From positions 26,187-90,186 of the forward strand of contig CAJUQN010000004.1 of NCBI GenBank assembly GCA_910588625.1: a stretch of 64,000 nucleotides of DNA, written 5' to 3'. This document shows positions 1 to 8,499 of this stretch, in pieces (position 1 is the stretch's first letter; each line of letters opens with the position of its first letter). Position numbers and translations under genes: made by a program. A model generated the notes under the pieces. The model saw nothing but the letters and a program-made list of their open reading frames with translations, searched no databases and was not told the origin of the DNA. Source of the DNA: an uncultured Oscillospiraceae bacterium (GTDB taxonomy: Bacteria > Bacillota > Clostridia > Oscillospirales > Oscillospiraceae).

Positions 1-47
1 TTATGTTGAAAGAAAGCGAAACCCTTATCAGGAGAATGCTGTAAGGT

Positions 48-584
48 TTACATGAAGGAAGCTGTTTTATGGCGGATATCGCATTTGGTCCGAGGTAAGT
101 CGCCAGAATGGACCGAGCGTTTCAGCGCGCGATTGAGATATTCGTCTGGATTGCTCTCGGGGGCATAGAGCGGCAGAAAGAACAGCTCGATTTTATCCCG
201 ATGCCTGTCCAGCCAGGCTGCGGCCTTCTTCCCATGGTACACCTTTAAGTTGTCCAAAATCAGCAAAACTTTTCGGTTGGAAGTTCGAATCAGCCGGTCC
301 ATAAATTGGATCAGGCGCTGCTGGTTCATGGAATCCTTGTACAGCATGAAGCGAATGTCTCCCTCGGAAAGCATATTCAGCCGCTCTCTTTTCGTCTCCA
401 CCGGCAGAATCGGAGGCTGCCCTTTGGGTGCAAACCCGCGCTCACAGTTCGAGCAGTTGTCGATCCCGGTTTCGTCTCCCCAGTAAATCACGGCATTTTC
501 CGCCATCGCCCGCTGGGCGATGACTGGATATTCCCCCTCCCGCCACCTTTTGATACAGGAAGGATCCTCTTTCCGGGCGCGCAT
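48..584 (-). pseudogene. IS630-family transposase remnant (DDE_3 domain)
   Basis: The 178-residue frame matches the catalytic half of IS630-family transposases: the block IYWGDETG carries the first acidic residues, and VLLILDNLKVYHGKK followed by LPLYAPESNPDEYLNR supplies the rest of the DDE centre. The N-terminal helix-turn-helix half is missing, and an in-frame stop lies a few codons upstream of the first ATG. The 3' end is also damaged: directly after the TAA stop the same frame continues as TLQHSPDKGFAFFQH, which resembles the usual C-terminus of the family, so the stop looks like a nonsense mutation. I call it a dead copy. The rest lies left of the window or was deleted. Confidence 0.8.
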
Positions 585-750
585 ATCACCCTGGGTATTT
601 TACCACAGATGCTTTTATTTTAGGATAGGCTCTTAGTGTCCAACTTCATTTTACAATCTACCAAAACTTTTGTATCTTAGACGGCAAAATTCGGTCCATC
701 ACCTTCAAAACAGCATCGAGCACCGATTTATCTACAAGCAGCCGGAGACA

Positions 751-797
751 TAAAAAAGGCCGGAAGCCCCTCTATTCAAGGGCTTCCGGCTTCTTAT
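751..797 (-). terminator. Rho-independent terminator of the spoIID-queA unit
   Basis: On the minus strand an 11-bp GC-rich stem (GCCGGAAGCCC with its complement) is followed by a run of six T at 751-757. The stem overlaps the last codons of queA, so the transcript ends almost at the stop codon. Confidence 0.8.
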
Positions 798-1839
798 TTT
801 CCGGTTTATCAGTCATGCTTCCCACGAACATCGCATCGCCAAAAGAAAAAAATCTGTATTTTTCCTGCACCGCTTCCGCATAAGCGGCCAGGACGTGTTC
901 CCGTCCCGCCAAGGCAGATACCAGCATAATCAAGGTGGACTCTGGCAGATGGAAGTTGGTAATAAGGGCATCCAACACCTTAAATCGGTAGCCAGGGTAG
1001 ATAAAGATGTTAGTCCACCCTGCCGACGCATTCAATGTGCCGTCCTCCTGAGCCCAGCTCTCGATGGTACGGCAGGAGGTGGTGCCCACGCAAATGACCC
1101 GGCCTCCCGTCCGTTTCGTCCCATTGATGGCATCCGCCGTCTCCTGGGGGATGACGCAGTATTCCGAGTGCATCTCGTGCTCGTCCAGGTTTTCCGCCTT
1201 CACCGGGCGAAAGGTCCCTAGGCCCACATGGAGGGTCACATAGCACACCTTCACCCCCATGGCCTGGATCTTTTCCAGCAGTTCCGGGGTAAAGTGCAGC
1301 CCCGCCGTGGGTGCGGCGGCGGAGCCTGCCACCTTGGAATACACCGTCTGATAGCGCTCACCATCCTCCAGCTCCGCCTTAATGTAGGGAGGCAGGGGCA
1401 TCTTACCCAACCGCTCCAAGGTCTCCAGGAAAATGCCCTCGTAGTCAAAGCGGACCAGGCGGTTACCGCCCTCCGCCTCGCCCACCACCTCGGCGGTCAG
1501 CTCGTTGTCTCCAAAGGTGACCTTGGCGCCGGGGCGCAGCTTCTTGCCGGGGCGCACCAGGCATTCCCACACCTTTTCCCCCCGATCAATCAGTAAAAGC
1601 ACCTCGCAGGCGCCGCCCCCTGCCCTCCGGCCGATCAGCCGGGCCGGAAGCACCCGGCTGTCATTGAGCACCAGGCAGTCGCCAGGGCGCAGGAGGGAGG
1701 GCAGATCGTAAAAGTGCATATGCCGGGTCCTGCCCGTAGTCTTGTCCAGCGCCAGCAGGCGGGAGGCGTCCCGCCGCTCCAGGGGCGTTTGGGCGATCAG
1801 CTCCTGGGGCAGGTTAAAATAAAAATCTGAGGTTTTCAC
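772..1839 (-). CDS. queA: S-adenosylmethionine:tRNA ribosyltransferase-isomerase
   Basis: QueA moves the ribosyl part of SAM onto 7-aminomethyl-7-deazaguanine in tRNA, making epoxyqueuosine at the wobble position of GUN anticodons. The protein (355 aa) opens with KTSDFYFNLPQELIAQTPLE and continues with SRLLALD and LNDSRVLPARL, the standard N-terminal signature. TAGLHFTPELL, HVGLGTF and a C-terminal TNFHLPESTLIMLVSA block are also present. The start is a GTG at 1839 that shares four bases with the stop of the upstream spoIID-type gene (GTGA), which implies translational coupling. Length is normal for the family. Earlier in-frame starts would add residues encoded inside the upstream gene, so I reject them. 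Confidence 0.96.
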   Translation of the reverse strand: MKTSDFYFNLPQELIAQTPLERRDASRLLALDKTTGRTRHMHFYDLPSLLRPGDCLVLNDSRVLPARLIGRRAGGGACEVLLLIDRGEKVWECLVRPGKKLRPGAKVTFGDNELTAEVVGEAEGGNRLVRFDYEGIFLETLERLGKMPLPPYIKAELEDGERYQTVYSKVAGSAAAPTAGLHFTPELLEKIQAMGVKVCYVTLHVGLGTFRPVKAENLDEHEMHSEYCVIPQETADAINGTKRTGGRVICVGTTSCRTIESWAQEDGTLNASAGWTNIFIYPGYRFKVLDALITNFHLPESTLIMLVSALAGREHVLAAYAEAVQEKYRFFSFGDAMFVGSMTDKPENKKPEALE

Positions 1840-3575
1840 ACATATCCCACCGTAATGCCAGTATAGTAGAATTGAAGGATTTCCAGATAAGTATGGCCCT
1901 GATTGGCCATGGCGTATGCACCCCACTGACTCAGGCCGATGTTGTGGCCCCAGCCCTTGCCCACGAAGGTGATGGACCCGTTTACCGCCGTCATGGAGCT
2001 GCTCCAATTCACCGAGGCGCTGGGAGCTTGCCCTCCGACCTGGCCCAGCTGGGTGGTGCCGCTGCTGGTGATGACGTATGCCCCACCCCCCACGGCGGAG
2101 ATATTCCCATTTCCGTCGATGGCGAACAGCCCCGCGGTGCCGTTCACTGTGGTACTCCCATTGATGGACACGCTGCCGGACGTAGAGGGCGTGGTGGGCG
2201 CGGGCTGGCTGGCCCCGCCGCTCCCCGCAAAACCGAAGCGGAAGGAGGGCAGGCCCAGATTCATATAGATCCTGGAACTGCTCACAGGGAACTTTTTCCC
2301 GGCGCTGTCAGTGAAGGTGATCAGTCTGGCGTTGCCCGCGTCTGTATAGGCCGTCACCTCCGCCGCCACAATGGGCGCGGAAACATTGTTCCCGGACAAC
2401 AGCTTGGAGATGATCTGAGTGCTGGTAAAAGTCCGTTCCCACCCGTTTTTTAGGTTGGTGACATTGGCCTCATAGGGGTCCGCCTTACCCACCAGATAGG
2501 GATAGAGGGATTGATTGCTGTTCCACACGTTGGACACGCTCTCGCTGGCCCCGCCGTTGCTGGAGTAGTAAAAGCTCTGGGCCGGCTTTCCATTATAGAC
2601 GCACCCCAGCCCAGTGGTCTGGGTGACCGCGGCATGGGTGTTGCTCCCTGCTCCGCTGTGGCCGTCATAGGCCTGGCAGTGCACATCATCGCAGATATCA
2701 AAGTGGTGGGCCGAGTGCTTGGAGCCTAGAGAAACAGCGTAGCTGCGCGCCGCCACCGCCTGGGCTTTCAGCGCCTCTACAGGCCAGCTGTTGCTCATCT
2801 CGGCGCCAACCACGCCCTCGATGTAGTCCTCGAACTCCACGATGTTCACCACCGTCAGCCTGCCTCCCTTGATGCGCTCGAAGCGGAAGCCGCCGGGATA
2901 GTGGTTGCCCTTGCTCCAGGTGGTGCACTTCTCACTCCCCACCTGGATTGGCTCCACCCCCAGGCCGGTTCCACCGCCGTTGTCATCATACTGGAACAGG
3001 ATATTGTTGGTGCCGGTGGCCACCACATTGACACCGTATTCTGAGGTCCACTTTAGCTCCGCGCCGGTCCCCAGGGACGCCAGCGCCGCCCGGGCCTGGT
3101 CACTGGTGACGTAATTGCCCACCCGGGCATAATACACCCCGCCAATGCAGGCCACAAAACCGCCGGAGTAGCCGGAAACCGCCGCCTGGGCCTCCCCAAA
3201 GGTGCGGTAGCTTCCCGGCAGCTGGAGATGGTACTCCCCCACCACAACATTGGATGTGATCCCTGTGTGATAGCAGGTGTAGTTGTCAGCGACACCGTAA
3301 TACACGTTCATCGTCTCCACCACGGAGATGGCCGTCTCATTGGTAGACCCCAGCTCTACGAACTGGTTGGAGCTGTCGTAATACCCGAACCGGAACCCGG
3401 ACCCCGTCTTGTTCAGGAGGTTCAACCCCTCCATGGCCCCGGTGCCATAGTGGAGGCCCACCCGGATGATACGGCTGGAATTGGCCGGGGCGGCGGAGGC
3501 CACGCCCCCTCCTGCGGCCAGTAAAAGGGCCGCGGAGAGGCACAACGCTGCAATTTGCACGAATTTTCGCTTCAT
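1836..3575 (-). CDS. SpoIID/LytB domain protein with SPOR-like region
   Basis: The predicted product has 579 residues and begins with a signal peptide (MKRKFVQIAALCLSAALLLAAG), so it acts outside the membrane. A middle N-terminal stretch (YHLQLPGSYRTFGEAQAAV...YYARVGNYVTSDQARAAL) looks like a SPOR peptidoglycan-binding repeat. The SpoIID/LytB domain follows: IVEFEDYIEGVVGAEMS, LKAQAVAARSYA, YYSSNGGASESV, and at the C-terminus GWGHNIGLSQWGAYAMA. SpoIID is a lytic transglycosylase that trims septal peptidoglycan during engulfment; LytB-type relatives act with vegetative amidases. Which role applies here is not clear, because classical SpoIID is shorter and lacks SPOR. I chose ATG 3575 because GGAGAA lies six bases upstream. 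Confidence 0.87.
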   Translation of the reverse strand: MKRKFVQIAALCLSAALLLAAGGGVASAAPANSSRIIRVGLHYGTGAMEGLNLLNKTGSGFRFGYYDSSNQFVELGSTNETAISVVETMNVYYGVADNYTCYHTGITSNVVVGEYHLQLPGSYRTFGEAQAAVSGYSGGFVACIGGVYYARVGNYVTSDQARAALASLGTGAELKWTSEYGVNVVATGTNNILFQYDDNGGGTGLGVEPIQVGSEKCTTWSKGNHYPGGFRFERIKGGRLTVVNIVEFEDYIEGVVGAEMSNSWPVEALKAQAVAARSYAVSLGSKHSAHHFDICDDVHCQAYDGHSGAGSNTHAAVTQTTGLGCVYNGKPAQSFYYSSNGGASESVSNVWNSNQSLYPYLVGKADPYEANVTNLKNGWERTFTSTQIISKLLSGNNVSAPIVAAEVTAYTDAGNARLITFTDSAGKKFPVSSSRIYMNLGLPSFRFGFAGSGGASQPAPTTPSTSGSVSINGSTTVNGTAGLFAIDGNGNISAVGGGAYVITSSGTTQLGQVGGQAPSASVNWSSSMTAVNGSITFVGKGWGHNIGLSQWGAYAMANQGHTYLEILQFYYTGITVGYV

Positions 3576-3701
3576 TTGGTTCTCCATTTCTCCACTTCGG
3601 GCGGCAACGCAAAATTGACACTTTAGCGTGTTGATGTTATATTTGGTATGTACCATTGTATGATGGTCGAGGCCCGCTTTTCGGACCTCTTTCGACAATT
3701 C

Positions 3702-3730
3702 ATTATAGCGTATTCAGCCCAAGGCCGCAA
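3702..3730 (-). promoter_or_regulatory. SigmaA-type promoter for spoIID-like gene and queA
   Basis: Minus-strand -35 TTGCGG (3725-3730), 17-bp spacer and -10 TATAAT (3702-3707). It would give a leader of about 120 bases before ATG 3575. Confidence 0.65.
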
Positions 3731-3776
3731 GCCCCAAATTGCTTGAACCAAGGCGGCACACAGGAGGTAAAAAATT

Positions 3777-4862
3777 ATGGAAAAGTATAAGGTCGGCGTC
3801 ATCGGCGCCACCGGCATGGTGGGCCAGCGCTTCGTCACCCTGCTGGAAAACCACCCCTGGTTCCAGCTCACGGTGGTGGCCGCCAGCCCCCGCTCCGCAG
3901 GCAAGCGGTATGAGGACGCCGTAGGCGGGCGCTGGGCTATGGACACCCCCATCCCCGCGGAGGCCCGCGACCTGGTGCTCCTCAGCGCCCAGGATGACGT
4001 GGACAAGATCGCCGCGCAGGTGGATTTTGTGTTCTCCGCCGTAGACATGAAAAAGGACGAGATCAAGGCGCTGGAGGAGGAGTACGCCCGCCACGAGTGC
4101 CCGGTGGTCTCCAACAACTCCGCCCATCGCTGGACCCCCGATGTGCCTATGGTCATCCCCGAGGTGAATCCGGAGCACATCGAGGTCATCTCCGCCCAGC
4201 GCCAGCGTTTGGGTACCAAACGGGGTTTTATCGCCGTCAAGTCCAACTGCTCCATCCAGAGCTATGTCCCCGCTTTGTCCCCCCTGCGCCAATTCGGCGT
4301 GGAAAAGGTGCTGGTTTGTACCTACCAGGCCATTTCCGGCGCGGGCAAGACCTTCCAGACCTGGCCCGAGATGGTGGATAACCTGATCCCCTACATCGGC
4401 GGCGAGGAGGAAAAGAGCGAACAGGAGCCGCTGAAGGTCTGGGGCCGTGTGGAGAACGGCGTCATCGTCAACGCCGAGGGCACCTCCATCACCGCCCAGT
4501 GCCTGCGGGTGCCCGTGTCCAACGGCCACACCGCCGCCGCTTTCGTCACCTTTAAAAACAAGCCCACCATGGAGCAGATGAAGGAGGCGTGGAAGAATTT
4601 CAAGGGCCGCGCCCAAGAGCTGGACCTGCCCACCGCGCCCAAGCAGTTCCTGAACTACTTCGAGGAGCCCGACCGCCCCCAGGCCAAGCTGGACCGGGAC
4701 CTGGAGGGCGGCATGGCGGTGTCCATCGGCCGCCTGCGCCCGGATACCCAATATGATTACAAGTTCGTCTCCCTGTCTCACAACACCCTGCGGGGCGCGG
4801 CGGGCGGCGGCGTGGAGCTGGCCGAGCTGTTGTGTGCCGAGGGGTATATCGACCATCATTAG
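3777..4862 (+). CDS. asd: Aspartate-semialdehyde dehydrogenase
   Basis: It reduces aspartyl-4-phosphate to aspartate semialdehyde with NADPH, the branch point to lysine/diaminopimelate, threonine and methionine. The N-terminal Rossmann motif GVIGATGMVGQRF (about residues 7-19) binds NADPH. The catalytic cysteine is C158 in KSNCSIQSY, the form found in the fungal/archaeal-like Asd branch rather than the E. coli type. The protein has 361 residues, and a strong AGGAGG lies upstream of ATG 3777. It heads a plus-strand unit with dapA (16 bases downstream) and dapB, so its product feeds directly into DapA. Confidence 0.95.
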   Translation: MEKYKVGVIGATGMVGQRFVTLLENHPWFQLTVVAASPRSAGKRYEDAVGGRWAMDTPIPAEARDLVLLSAQDDVDKIAAQVDFVFSAVDMKKDEIKALEEEYARHECPVVSNNSAHRWTPDVPMVIPEVNPEHIEVISAQRQRLGTKRGFIAVKSNCSIQSYVPALSPLRQFGVEKVLVCTYQAISGAGKTFQTWPEMVDNLIPYIGGEEEKSEQEPLKVWGRVENGVIVNAEGTSITAQCLRVPVSNGHTAAAFVTFKNKPTMEQMKEAWKNFKGRAQELDLPTAPKQFLNYFEEPDRPQAKLDRDLEGGMAVSIGRLRPDTQYDYKFVSLSHNTLRGAAGGGVELAELLCAEGYIDHH

Positions 4863-4878
4863 AAAGGATGCTGACATT

Positions 4879-5766
4879 ATGAGAACTCCCGTCTTTACCG
4901 GCTCCTGCCCCGCCCTGGTCACCCCCTTCGACCAGAACAACATCATCAATTACGACGCCTTCGGCAAGCTCATCGACGCCCAAATCGAGGCCGGGGTAGA
5001 CGCGGTGTGCGTGTGCGGCACCACCGGCGAGTCCGCCACCATGTCCATCCGGGAGCACATCGCCGCCGTGGATTTCTGCGTGAAGCGGGTCAACCACCGG
5101 GTGAAGGTCATCGCGGGGGCGGGCTCCAACGACACCTCCGCCGCCGTCTACCTGTCCCAGCACGCCCAGGACTCCGGCGCGGACGCCCTGCTCCACGTCA
5201 CGCCCTACTACAACAAGGCCACCCAAACCGGCCTCATCAAGCACTATGAGTACATCGCCGACCGGGTGGAGCTGCCCATCATCCTCTACAACGTACCCAG
5301 CCGCACCGGTGTATCCTTCACCGCCGAGACCTACCAGGCGCTCAGTCAGAACCCCAAGATCAACGGCGTCAAGGAGGCCAGCGGCAACTTCTCCCTGCTG
5401 GCCCACACCCGCTTTCTGTGCGGGGACGACTTTTACATCTGGTCGGGCAACGACGACCAGGTGGTGCCCATGATGGCCCTGGGGGCCAAGGGCGTCATCT
5501 CCGTCGCCTCCAACATCGTGCCTGAGGTGATGGTGAAGATGACCCGGATGTGCCTGGACAATGACTTCGAGGCCGCATCCAAGCTTCAAATCCAGTACAT
5601 GGACTTGATCGACGCGCTGTTCACCGAGGTCAACCCCATCCCCATCAAGGCCGCTATGAACCTGCTGGGCATGGAGGCCGGTCCCCTGCGCCTGCCGTTG
5701 TGCGACATCTCCGAGAAAAATCTGGAGGTCCTGCGCCAGACCATGAAGCGCGCCGGTCTGCTGTAA
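4879..5766 (+). CDS. dapA: 4-hydroxy-tetrahydrodipicolinate synthase
   Basis: DapA condenses pyruvate with aspartate semialdehyde. The 295-residue protein shows the TIM-barrel DapA signatures: ALVTPF near the N-terminus, GTTGESATM, and YNVPSRTG with catalytic Y137. The Schiff-base lysine is K165 in INGVKEASGNF. ATG 4879 was chosen because it starts the conserved MRTPVFTGSCPALVTPF segment and is preceded by AGAAAGGA. The gene sits between asd and dapB, 10 bases before the latter, consistent with an operon for diaminopimelate synthesis. Confidence 0.96.
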   Translation: MRTPVFTGSCPALVTPFDQNNIINYDAFGKLIDAQIEAGVDAVCVCGTTGESATMSIREHIAAVDFCVKRVNHRVKVIAGAGSNDTSAAVYLSQHAQDSGADALLHVTPYYNKATQTGLIKHYEYIADRVELPIILYNVPSRTGVSFTAETYQALSQNPKINGVKEASGNFSLLAHTRFLCGDDFYIWSGNDDQVVPMMALGAKGVISVASNIVPEVMVKMTRMCLDNDFEAASKLQIQYMDLIDALFTEVNPIPIKAAMNLLGMEAGPLRLPLCDISEKNLEVLRQTMKRAGLL

Positions 5767-5776
5767 GGAGCTTGCC

Positions 5777-6547
5777 ATGCGAAAGATAATCATTTCCGGC
5801 TGCTGCGGCCACATGGGCCGGGTGGTGGCGGATATCTGCAATAGCGACCCGGACGTGGAGATTACGGCGGGCATCGACCTGTTGGCCCAGCCCATGGACG
5901 GCTTCCCGGTATTCTCCACCCCCGCCGCCTGCACCGTGGAGGCGGATGCGGTGATCGACTTTTCCCACCCCGCCGCCCTAGGCCCCTTACTGGATTTCTG
6001 CATAGCGCATCGACTGCCCATCGTGCTGGCCACCACCGGCTACTCGGAGGAACAGTTGGCTCAGATTGACGCGGCGGCAAAATCTATTCCCGTGTTCCGC
6101 TCTGCCAATATGTCCCTGGGCATCAACGTGTTGATGGACCTGATCCGCCGCGCCGCCTCCCTGCTGGGGGAGGACTTTGATGTGGAAATCGAGGAGCGCC
6201 ACCACCGCCGCAAGCTGGATGCCCCCAGCGGCACCGCCCTGATGCTGGCGGACGCCGCCGCCTCTGCCCTGCCCCACGAGACCGAGTACGTCTACGACCG
6301 CCACAGCGTCCGCAAGCCCCGGGACAAGCGGGAGATCGGCGTCTCCTCCCTGCGGGGCGGCACCATTGTGGGAGACCACACGGTGGTGTTCGCCGGACGG
6401 GACGAGGTCATCGAGATCAGCCACCACGCCGCCAGCCGGGAGGTCTTCGCCGTGGGCGCGGTGAAGGCAGCAAAGTTCCTGGCCAGGGTGGACACACCGG
6501 GGCTGTATGATATGTCCCACCTTATCGACGCCGAGAAAGGGAAGTAG
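5777..6547 (+). CDS. dapB: 4-hydroxy-tetrahydrodipicolinate reductase
   Basis: DapB reduces the DapA product to tetrahydrodipicolinate with NAD(P)H. The 256-residue protein begins with the nucleotide-binding loop SGCCGHMGRVV, has VIDFSHP and ATTGYSEEQL in the middle, and carries the catalytic/substrate motif ERHHRRKLDAPSGTA. The loop reads GCCGHMG where many relatives have GAxGRMG; this keeps the glycine frame. Third gene of asd-dapA-dapB. Its product would next go to DapL, encoded at 35.4-36.6 kb in this window. Confidence 0.95.
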   Translation: MRKIIISGCCGHMGRVVADICNSDPDVEITAGIDLLAQPMDGFPVFSTPAACTVEADAVIDFSHPAALGPLLDFCIAHRLPIVLATTGYSEEQLAQIDAAAKSIPVFRSANMSLGINVLMDLIRRAASLLGEDFDVEIEERHHRRKLDAPSGTALMLADAAASALPHETEYVYDRHSVRKPRDKREIGVSSLRGGTIVGDHTVVFAGRDEVIEISHHAASREVFAVGAVKAAKFLARVDTPGLYDMSHLIDAEKGK

Positions 6548-6549
6548 CT

Positions 6550-6984
6550 ATGGATATCTGGAGGCAGCTCTATTTGAAAGCAAAAGAGCAGTACCACCCG
6601 GAGGATGTCTCCCCATTTATGTATGCCCACCACGTTGTCTGCGCTCTGGAGAGCGAAACCGGCGAAATCTTCACCGGTTTCTGTTTTGAGAGCTGCTCCG
6701 GCGTGCTGGACCTATGCGCGGAACGGGTCGCGGCCCTCAACATGTACGTAAACAGCGGGCAGACTGTGGTGAAGCGGCTGATCGCCTTCCGGGACCAGCC
6801 GCCCAGCGGCGGAGGTAGCGGGATGCCCTGCGGGGCCTGCCGAGAGTTTTTCATGCAGCTGAATCTCCAAAACAAGGATATGGAGATCATGGTGGACTAC
6901 GAGAAGCGGGAAACCGTTACCCTGGGGGAGCTAATTCCCCGCTGGTGGGGGCTGAATCGCTATGAAAAGGCACCAGTATCCTGA
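6550..6984 (+). CDS. Cytidine deaminase-like zinc deaminase
   Basis: The 144-residue product has the cytidine deaminase fold signature. The zinc ligands would be the cysteine in LCAERVAA, with the adjacent glutamate as proton shuttle, and the two cysteines of PCGACREFFMQL. Classical bacterial Cdd has HAE or CAE at the first site, and blasticidin-S deaminases have CAE, so substrate cannot be named from sequence. The start codon lies two bases after the dapB stop, with GAAAGGGAAG inside dapB as ribosome-binding site, so it is probably co-transcribed. Nothing in diaminopimelate synthesis needs a deaminase; the link may be only transcriptional. Confidence 0.75.
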   Translation: MDIWRQLYLKAKEQYHPEDVSPFMYAHHVVCALESETGEIFTGFCFESCSGVLDLCAERVAALNMYVNSGQTVVKRLIAFRDQPPSGGGSGMPCGACREFFMQLNLQNKDMEIMVDYEKRETVTLGELIPRWWGLNRYEKAPVS

Positions 6985-6999
6985 AAGGAGAGGTAGAAA

Positions 7000-7221
7000 A
7001 TGCCCTATATTTCAGTAGAAAGCGGCGCACTATCGGATGAACAAAAGGTCGAGCTAATTCAACGCCTGACGGAAACCGCCTCTGAGGTCATGCACGTTCC
7101 TCAGGAATTTTTCTCCGTCACCATCAAAGAACTGCCAGACCTGAACTTTGGCATCGGCGGCAAGACCATTGACCGGGTAAAAGCGGAATATATTCAAAGT
7201 AAAACATCTGACAAAAAGTAA
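7000..7221 (+). CDS. 4-oxalocrotonate tautomerase family protein
   Basis: A 73-residue protein starting MPYISVESG. After removal of Met, Pro1 would be the catalytic base typical of the tautomerase superfamily. The remaining segment (LSDEQKVELIQRLTETASEVM, then FSVTIKELPDLNFGIGGKTI) follows the beta-alpha-beta pattern of small 4-OT subunits, which assemble as hexamers. The true substrate is unknown. It follows the deaminase-like gene by 15 bases, has GGAGAGG upstream, and ends the plus-strand unit at a strong hairpin. Confidence 0.8.
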   Translation: MPYISVESGALSDEQKVELIQRLTETASEVMHVPQEFFSVTIKELPDLNFGIGGKTIDRVKAEYIQSKTSDKK

Positions 7222-7263
7222 AAAGGGCAGGACCGCGAAAGTGGTCCTGCCCCTTACTTTTTA
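7212..7263. terminator. Bidirectional terminator between tautomerase gene and tyrS
   Basis: A stem of about 12 bp built on GGGCAGGACC and its complement lies inside AAAAAGTAA...TTACTTTTT, so T-runs follow on both strands. It serves the convergent dap unit and tyrS. Confidence 0.85.
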
Positions 7264-8487
7264 CGCCAAAATAACTCGGTGAAAGACCTTTTTGCCCTTC
7301 TTAATGATGACGCCCTCCCCGGCAAACCTGTCCTTGTGGAACTTCGCCGCAGGGTCGCTCATCTTCTCGTCGCCCAGGGCCACGCCGCCTTGCTGGATCA
7401 GCCGTCGGGCCTCGCCGTTGGACGCAGCCAACCCGCACTTCACCAACAGCGTCAAGGCTCCGATGGAGCCATCGGCAAAATCAGCGCCGCTCAGCTCAGT
7501 GGACGGCATATCGCCGGCATCCCCACCGCCGGAAAACAGCGCACGAGCAGCGGCTTGGGCCTTGTCCGCCTCCTCCTTGCCGTGGACCATGCTGGTCAGC
7601 TCCCAAGCCAAGATCTCCTTGGCCTGGTTCAGCTGAGCGTCCTTCCAGCGGTCCATCTCGTCGATCCGCTCCAGGGGCAGGAAAGTCAGCAGGCGGATAC
7701 ACTTCATTACGTCCGCGTCGCCCACGTTGCGCCAGTACTGGTAGAAGTCGTAGGGACTGGTCTTGTTGGGGTCCAGCCACACGGCGTTCCCCGCCGTCTT
7801 GCCCATCTTGTTGCCCTGGGAGTCAGTGAGCAGGGTGATGGTCATGCAGTGGGAATCCTTGCCCAGCTTGCGGCGGATCAGCTCCGTACCGCCCAGCATA
7901 TTGGACCACTGATCGTTGCCGCCGCACTGCATATTGCAGCCAATGGTCTGGAACATATGGTAAAAGTCGTAGGACTGCATAATCATATAGTTAAACTCCA
8001 GGAAGCTGAGCCCCTTTTCCATGCGCTGCTTATAGCAGTCCGCCCGAAGCATATTGTTCACGGAGAAACAGGCGCCCACCTCCCGCAGCAGCTCCACATA
8101 GTTCAGCTTCAGCAGCCAGTCGGCGTTGTTCACCATCATAGCCTTGCCCTCGCCGAAATCGATGAACTTCTCCATCTGCCGCTTGAAGCACTCGGCGTTG
8201 TGGTCGATGTCCTCCTTGGTGAGCATCTTGCGCATATCGGTGCGGCCGGAAGGGTCACCAATCATGGTGGTGCCGCCGCCGATCAGGGCGATAGGCTTAT
8301 TGCCCGCCGCCTGGAGGCGCTTCATCAGCGTCAGAGCCACAAAGTGCCCCGCCGTCAGGCTGTCCGCCGTACAATCGAAGCCGATATAGAAAGTGGCCTT
8401 GCCATTGTTGATGAGGTTGCGGACCTCCTCCTCGCTTGTCACTTGGGCAATCAGCCCACGGGCCGTCAATTCGTCGTAAAGTGTCAT
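7261..8487 (-). CDS. tyrS: Tyrosyl-tRNA synthetase
   Basis: Class I synthetase charging tRNA-Tyr. The 408-residue protein has the HIGH-equivalent in DSLTAGHFVALTLMKRL near residue 50, IGGGTTMIGDPSGR, the tyrosine-binding FNYMIMQSYDFYHMF, and GNDQWSNMLGGTELIRR. The KMSKS-equivalent is LLTDSQGNKMGKTAGNAVWL. An S4-type RNA-binding domain forms the C-terminus (SNGEARRLIQQGGVALG). Expression should be controlled by the Tyr T-box leader directly upstream. Confidence 0.96.
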   Translation of the reverse strand: MTLYDELTARGLIAQVTSEEEVRNLINNGKATFYIGFDCTADSLTAGHFVALTLMKRLQAAGNKPIALIGGGTTMIGDPSGRTDMRKMLTKEDIDHNAECFKRQMEKFIDFGEGKAMMVNNADWLLKLNYVELLREVGACFSVNNMLRADCYKQRMEKGLSFLEFNYMIMQSYDFYHMFQTIGCNMQCGGNDQWSNMLGGTELIRRKLGKDSHCMTITLLTDSQGNKMGKTAGNAVWLDPNKTSPYDFYQYWRNVGDADVMKCIRLLTFLPLERIDEMDRWKDAQLNQAKEILAWELTSMVHGKEEADKAQAAARALFSGGGDAGDMPSTELSGADFADGSIGALTLLVKCGLAASNGEARRLIQQGGVALGDEKMSDPAAKFHKDRFAGEGVIIKKGKKVFHRVILA

Positions 8488-8499
8488 AAAGATCTCTCC

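Noticed and set aside
3699..3776. Lysine riboswitch before asd
   Set aside because: The divergent gap is only about 200 bases to the spoIID-type start and under 80 bases before asd; no lysine-riboswitch features were recognised.
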